Source of the DNA: Elioraea tepidiphila DSM 17972
GTDB lineage: Bacteria; Pseudomonadota; Alphaproteobacteria; Acetobacterales; Acetobacteraceae
DNA: 41,559 nt
Reading direction: 5' to 3'
Assembly (NCBI RefSeq): GCF_000378465.1
Contig: NZ_KB899920.1
Coordinates: 1 to 41,559 of the forward strand
The position numbers were made by a program, and so were the translations under genes. Numbering within the stretch: the stretch's first letter is position 1; every line of letters starts with the position of its first letter. Positions 37,491 to 41,559 of this stretch are shown in pieces. The notes under the pieces were generated by a model, which saw only the letters and a list, made by a program, of their open reading frames with translations, made no database searches and was not told the origin of the DNA.

Positions 37491-39320
37491 TCAGCCGCCC
37501 AGCAGCGCCTCGACCGCGGCGTCGAGCTCGGTCGCCACGCCGGCATCGGCGAGCGCGCGGCGGATCGCCGCCCGCTGGGCGGTGAAGTGCCCGCCCTCGC
37601 GCACCTCCACCGCGGCGGCGAGGCGCTCGGCCCGCTCCGCCACGGCGGCAAGGCGGCGATGCTGCGGGTTGCGGGCGTCGTAGTCGGGGATGCGCAGCTC
37701 CCAGACCAGCTTGTCGAAGTGGCGTGCGCCCCATTGGCCGCGCGCCTGCATCCCGGCGATGCGCCGGCGCGTCGCCTCGGCGTTCAGCACCGCCGCGAGG
37801 TAGCGCGCCTCGCCCTCGTGGCGCGCCGGTGCCCAGTAGGCCATGTGGTCCACCAGCGCCGCGGGATTGCGGAGACTGGCGGCGGCCAGCAGCGTGCCGG
37901 CCTTGGCGTACACCACGCGCAGCGGCGCCGGCGGGTGCTGCACGGACAGCTTCCGCAGGTGATCCAGGTTCTCCCGCAGCGTCATCTTCGGCGTCGTCCC
38001 GTCCGGCGTCTTGGCCGCGTGCGCCGCCCACTTCGCCTCGGCGTCGCCGAGCCAGGCCGCGAGATGCGCAAGCCCGGCCAAGGCGGCGCCGCGCGCGTCC
38101 ATCACCGCGCCGCGCCCGTCCAGCGGCATCACGGCGAGCGCGGGCTCGCGCAGCCGGAACGGCAGGATCGTCTCGCCCAGCACCACCGGGCGCAGATACG
38201 CCGCCTCCACCGGCCCTTCGGGCGGCGTCACGCCTTTCCACGGCGCCTTGTCGAGGCCCCCTTCCCGCCCGCGCACGCGCGGCGCAGCCGGATTGGCGCC
38301 CAGCCGCCCGGCGGGCATCTTCTCCACGAAAAAGAACCGGCGCGGATAGATCGTCGCTCCGTCGCGGAATCGCGCGGCATACACGCTGGCAGGCATCCGC
38401 GCCGGCCCGGCCGGCCAGGGCTCCTGCCCCACCGTCAGCGCCGCATCGGCCTCCGCCTCGGTGGCGTCGCGCCGCGGCAGCGCGCCCCGATACGCGCGCA
38501 GCCCGGCCGGCAGCGCCACCGCCGCCCCCTCGGCGCGCGCCAGCCGGCGCGCGAACAGCGCGCAGGCCGGCACCGGAAACAGCGGCTGCACCCCCTCGTC
38601 GAAGCTCCAGGCCGCGCCGATCGCGAGGCGAACCCGCGCGTGGTGCCCCTCGCGCAGCCCCCGATAGGCCGGCCGGTTCAGCGCCGCATAGGGCAGCAGG
38701 AAGGCGATCGTGCCGCCCTCCTTCAGATACCGCTCGGCCGCGCGCACCCAGAACAGCGCGGAGAGGTCCTGCTGGGTGGCGAACCGCCCGCCCTGCCACA
38801 GGTTCTCGGCCCGGCACGCCGCGCGCACCCGCGCCTGCAGTTCCGGCGCCATGTAGCGGAAGGCCAGCCAGGGCGGATTGCCGATCACCACATCGGCCCG
38901 GTTCTCCGGCCGCGACAGCCAGAGCGGGCGCACCAGATTGCGCAGCACGAACGGCCAGACATCGTCCCGGCCCGCGGCATGGAGCGCGCGCAGCCGCCGG
39001 AACGGCGCGACCATCGCCCGCGCATCGTGCTCGCCCACCCCGGGCAGGCGGGCGAGCGACGCCACCAGCGCCTTCTCCTCGCCGCCGCCCAGCGCCGCCT
39101 GCACCAGCGCCAGCCCCGCGTCATAGGCGGCCTGGTTCTCGGCGAACCCCGCCGGGATCGTGATCGGGCTGTCGTCCGGCACGCGCACCACCACGTCGCG
39201 CCCGCCCGCCACCTCGCGCAGGTTCCATTGCAGCGAATCGCCGAGATAGACCGGCACCGCGAGCGTGCCCCGCCGGTGCCGCACCGCCTCGCCCAGCGCC
39301 AGCAGCCAGGTCACGCGGGC
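37491..39320 (-). pseudogene. DNA adenine-N6 methyltransferase, truncated at the 5' end
   Basis: About 608 codons remain. The retained part starts at RVTWLLALGEAVRHR and runs through VYLGDSLQWN and the catalytic motif ADVVIGNPPWLAF (NPPW at 38868-38879), the mark of N6-adenine methylases of the Eco57I/PglX-like type. Then come AERYLKEGGTIAFLLPYAALNR and a C-terminal specificity-like region (HMAYWAPARHEGEARYLAAVLNA, WELRIPDYDARNPQHRRLA). Intact relatives have several hundred residues before this, with the SAM-binding DPACGSG motif. Here that part is missing, and the frame instead runs into the antisense of the AbrB-like repeat at about 39320. Without motif I it cannot be active as an ordinary methylase. 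It may derive from a restriction or phage-defence locus. Confidence 0.8.
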
Positions 39321-39321
39321 G

Positions 39322-39543
39322 ATGATCGCCGCCATGGGCAATCCGCGCTTCCTCGAGGCGCGCCTCAATCCCGACCGCTCGCTGACGCTGATCCCCGCCG
39401 ATCGCCTGGATCTCCGCGAGGAGGTGCCGAAGGTGTACCGCGAGGCCGGGATCACCGAGGACGTGCTGATCGAGGCGCTGCGCATCGTGCAGCGGCGCGA
39501 GAAGGCGCGCGCGGCGGGCAGCGGGCGCACGGAGCGAAGTTGA
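39322..39543 (+). pseudogene. Truncated second copy of the AbrB-like gene
   Basis: It lacks the first about 18 residues of the AbrB-like domain, including the QLTLN strand. An in-frame ATG at 39322 could give a 73-residue product starting MIAAMGNPRFLEARL. It would keep the helical C-terminus that usually binds the partner toxin but lose most of the DNA-binding fold. Whether it is made is unknown; no ribosome site is seen. It begins exactly where the methyltransferase gene is cut. Confidence 0.7.
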
Positions 39544-39584
39544 CATTCTTCCTATCCCATGCGGACGGGGCTGGAGTCAGGCGC
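39326..39584. repeat. Direct repeat, copy 2
   Basis: The partner of 37011-37269: 190 bases with one mismatch, then 69 bases of weaker but gap-free similarity. Its left end coincides with the methyltransferase breakpoint, and its right end lies 127 bases before the TTG of the TnpB-related gene. Confidence 0.9.
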
Positions 39585-39618
39585 CTGACGCACGCGACCC
39601 GACGACGCCCGATGACGT

Positions 39619-39642
39619 CTGATTCGGACGTAGTCGGATCAG
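39619..39642 (+). promoter_or_regulatory. Inverted repeat upstream of the TnpB-related gene
   Basis: CTGATTCG and CGGATCAG (one G-U pair) are separated by eight bases, 69 bases before the TTG start. It may be an operator, an mRNA hairpin or part of a mobile-element end. There is no T run, so a terminator is less likely. Confidence 0.4.
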
Positions 39643-39711
39643 TCCCGCGCCGATTCCCCTTGATCGACTCCCGACGCGCGGGCCGAATGGGGGCGCATCG
39701 AGGGAACCCGC

Positions 39712-41559
39712 TTGAACCCATCGCCGCCCAGGACCAAAGCCGTCCTCCGTGTCGTCCGCTTCGGCCTGCACGCGCCGTCCGCCCGCAAGCGCGCGATGCT
39801 GGACGATGCGCTGCGCCGCCAGACCGTCGCCTATGGCCGCGCGCTGGAGGCGGCACGCCCGCACGCGATCGCCCGGCTGCGCATCGCCGCCCGGCTCGCG
39901 CGGACGACCGACAAGGACACACGCGCCGCCCTGATCATCGAGGACCGCGCGGCGCAGCGCGAGATCGCCAACGCCGCCCGTCGCGCGGCAACGACCGCAT
40001 ACACTTCCTCGATCATGGCCGACGGCCTCGCCAAACACGTCAAGGATACCGTCCAGTCCTGGATCGGCTGGCGCGAGAAGTTCCGCGCCGAGCGACCCGG
40101 CCGCATCGCGCGCGCACTCGACCGGCTGCGCGAGGTCGAGGCCGACCCCGCCGCCACCGTCGAGGCCCTGCAGAAGCGCCGCCCGCGCGCGGCCATCACG
40201 GTCGAGCACGTGATGACGAGCGCGACCCGCCGGCTCGAACGCGAGCGCGAGCGCCGCCCGCCCGCCTACCCCGCCGGCCCGCGCATCGCCGCGCCGCCGG
40301 AGGACCGTGCCGCGCTGCTCGGCGAACTCGCGCTCACCGCGCGCAAGGAGGACGAGGACCGGCTGCGCGACCGCCTCGCGACCGATCCGAAGATCGGCCG
40401 CACGCCGCTCTCCTGGTCGCGCGCCTCGGGCGATCTCAAGCGCGGCGTGTCCCTGATCCGCGGCGACGGTGGACGGATCGACGCCTTCCTGCCCGGCGTA
40501 CTGCCGGATCGGGCGCGCCGCGCCGCCAAGGTCGCCTGGACCGGCGACAAGACTCTGGTCGGGATCAAGTCAGAGCGCACGATGCCGCGCAGCATCGGCC
40601 TGCGCGTGCCGCTCTCCTTCCCGCGCCACGCCTGGCAGTATCTCGACGACTGGACGCCGCGCACCGCCAAGCTGGTCGCGTTCCCCGCCGAACGCGGCTG
40701 GCGCTACGAACTGCATGTCGCCTTCGCGCGTCGGGTCGAGACGGTGCAGCCGAATCCCGAGCAATGGATCGGCCTGGATCGCGGTGTCGCCAATGTCGTC
40801 GCCGTGGCGGATGCGTCGGGCGCCGAGGGCTACCTTTCCGGCAACCGCCTCGCCCCCGTCGAGCGGCGGCTGCGCAACCAGCGCGAACGCGACCAGCAGC
40901 GCGGCCGGGCGCGGGCGATGCGTGCGACGAAGCGCGCGTTCCGCGATGCCGCGCGCAACGAGGTCAACCGCATCGCCAAGCATGTCGCGCGGCTGGCGGT
41001 GCGGCGGGGTGCCATGGTCGCGGCGGAGGACCTGCGCGCCTTCGCCCGCGGCGATGCGCGCACGCTCAGCCGCGCCCAGTACGCCGCGCTGCTCGCCGCC
41101 GTGGAGCGGCGGCTTGAACTGGCCGGCTACCGGCCGGTCGCGGCCAAGGGCAAGCGGGTGTGGCAGGTCCAGCCGGCCTACACCAGCACGACCTGTCCGG
41201 AATGCCGCAAGGTCGATGCGGCGTCGCGCATCGACCGCGACCACTTCGTCTGCACCGCCTGCGGCCACGCCGCGGATGCGGACCTGAACGCCGCGCGCAA
41301 CATCGCGCGCAAGGGTCACGAGACCCACGGGATCGCCCGCCGCCGGAAGGCGGCGCGGCGTGGGGGCGAAGGCCCGCCGGCATCCGCCGGTGGGGTCGTT
41401 GCGGCTCCCGCTTCTGCTGCGGGGGCTACGGTCCCTCGTGGTGGGGCGAACAGACCAAAGGCCGGTGGAGACGCTGACGGGGCACGCACCCCGCCGCGCG
41501 CACGGAGTGCATCACCGGCCGTTTTCGAGGCAGGCTCGGAGGGGAAAAACGCAGCCGCG
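39712..41559 (+). CDS. Large TnpB-related / Cas12-like RuvC nuclease with zinc ribbon (cut by window edge)
   Basis: The frame is open from the stop at 39661 to the window edge. The only suitable start is TTG 39712, with GAGG eight bases before; ATG 39796 would drop the VLRVVRFGL strand. At least 616 residues are encoded. The RuvC site is complete: Asp356 in WIGLDRGVANVVAVAD, Glu439 in VAAEDLRAFA, and Asp524 in DADLNAARNIA. A zinc ribbon sits between the last two (Cys495, Cys498, Cys514, Cys517; TCPEC and CTAC). This is the core of TnpB/Cas12. TnpB is usually about 400 residues with RuvC-I near 190; here about 355 residues precede it, closer to compact Cas12 forms. WRYELHVAF before RuvC-I matches TnpB. 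The last 85 residues are low-complexity, Ala/Gly/Arg/Pro-rich. No tnpA or cas gene is in view. RNA-guided cleavage is inferred from the family. Confidence 0.8.
   Translation, partial: MNPSPPRTKAVLRVVRFGLHAPSARKRAMLDDALRRQTVAYGRALEAARPHAIARLRIAARLARTTDKDTRAALIIEDRAAQREIANAARRAATTAYTSSIMADGLAKHVKDTVQSWIGWREKFRAERPGRIARALDRLREVEADPAATVEALQKRRPRAAITVEHVMTSATRRLERERERRPPAYPAGPRIAAPPEDRAALLGELALTARKEDEDRLRDRLATDPKIGRTPLSWSRASGDLKRGVSLIRGDGGRIDAFLPGVLPDRARRAAKVAWTGDKTLVGIKSERTMPRSIGLRVPLSFPRHAWQYLDDWTPRTAKLVAFPAERGWRYELHVAFARRVETVQPNPEQWIGLDRGVANVVAVADASGAEGYLSGNRLAPVERRLRNQRERDQQRGRARAMRATKRAFRDAARNEVNRIAKHVARLAVRRGAMVAAEDLRAFARGDARTLSRAQYAALLAAVERRLELAGYRPVAAKGKRVWQVQPAYTSTTCPECRKVDAASRIDRDHFVCTACGHAADADLNAARNIARKGHETHGIARRRKAARRGGEGPPASAGGVVAAPASAAGATVPRGGANRPKAGGDADGARTPPRARSASPAVFEAGSEGKNAAA
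41340..41559 (+). other. Possible guide-RNA scaffold region overlapping the nuclease 3' end
   Basis: After the zinc ribbon the coding sequence turns repetitive and forms strong hairpins. CCGGC-ATCC-GCCGG is at 41377-41390. GCTCCCGC and GCGGGGGC are around TTCTGCT at 41404-41426 (one G-U). In TnpB loci the guide (omega/re) RNA overlaps the 3' end of the gene and runs past it to the element end. The low-complexity protein tail fits selection for RNA structure rather than protein. This is suggestive only; the true 3' end lies outside the window. Confidence 0.28.

Noticed and set aside
37416-41117. Very long plus-strand open frame (over 1,200 codons) across the methyltransferase and nuclease region
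   Set aside because: It is antisense to the methyltransferase and out of frame with the nuclease; its translation is arginine/alanine/proline-rich with no domain, an effect of high GC content.
41280-41559. CRISPR array at the right edge
   Set aside because: I looked for regularly spaced direct repeats and found none; only hairpins within the coding frame. An array could still lie beyond the window.
39712-41559. Catalytically dead TnpB-derived repressor (TldR-like)
   Set aside because: All three RuvC acidic residues and all four zinc cysteines are present, so loss of nuclease activity is not indicated by the sequence.

Overview
The window is GC-rich, densely packed bacterial chromosome. It suggests an alphaproteobacterium, probably a Rhodospirillales/Acetobacteraceae-type heterotroph. 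This is inferred from several things: the order coiled-coil protein - zapA - 6S RNA - formyl-THF ligase, the yebC-ruvC pair, the many periplasmic-receptor uptake systems (TRAP, TAXI, tripartite-tricarboxylate/Bug, Opp-type ABC), and Shine-Dalgarno sequences of the GGAGG type. No rRNA, tRNA or typical CRISPR array was seen. Both window edges cut through mobile-element-like genes: an IS630-type transposase on the left and a TnpB/Cas12-like nuclease on the right.

Layout. Positions 1-690 hold an IS630-type transposase tail and a broken chaB gene. From 728 to 6181 lies a sugar island: the minus-strand operon rbsK-dctP-dctQ-dctM-rpiB and a divergent LacI-family regulator, separated by a perfect 20-bp operator palindrome. 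From 6231 to 9966 are a TAXI-type TRAP system (fused permease and receptor) and a hotdog-fold acyl-CoA hydratase. From 10034 to 12117 there is a cell-envelope trio: methyltransferase, membrane glycosyltransferase and SMR-like flippase subunit. From 12149 to 22713 a catabolic island combines an M20 peptidase, a SelA-like PLP enzyme, a complete Opp-type ABC importer, an M81 (MlrC-like) metallopeptidase and an AstE/DoeB-like deacylase. From 22717 to 28252 come two acyl-CoA dehydrogenases, a FadJ-type bifunctional enzyme and a divergent Bug receptor.

From 28322 to 36869 the window is housekeeping: ruvC, yebC, an ACR3/BASS transporter, a GH13 glucan enzyme, a YmdB-like phosphoesterase, formyl-THF cyclo-ligase, 6S RNA, zapA, a coiled-coil protein, an orphan protein, class I aldolase and thiE.

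From about 36,900 to the right edge the region is accessory and rearranged. An AbrB-like gene with three tandem 8-bp repeats in its promoter is followed by a DNA adenine methyltransferase that has lost its 5' part. A near-identical partial copy of the AbrB-like gene lies exactly at that breakpoint. Next comes a large TnpB-related/Cas12-like gene (TTG start at 39712, at least 616 codons, no stop before the edge). It keeps the RuvC D-E-D triad and a four-cysteine zinc ribbon, and has an unusually long (about 355-residue) N-terminal region. It is the best candidate here for an undescribed RNA-guided system. Its guide RNA, and any array, would lie in or beyond its GC-rich, hairpin-forming 3' end.
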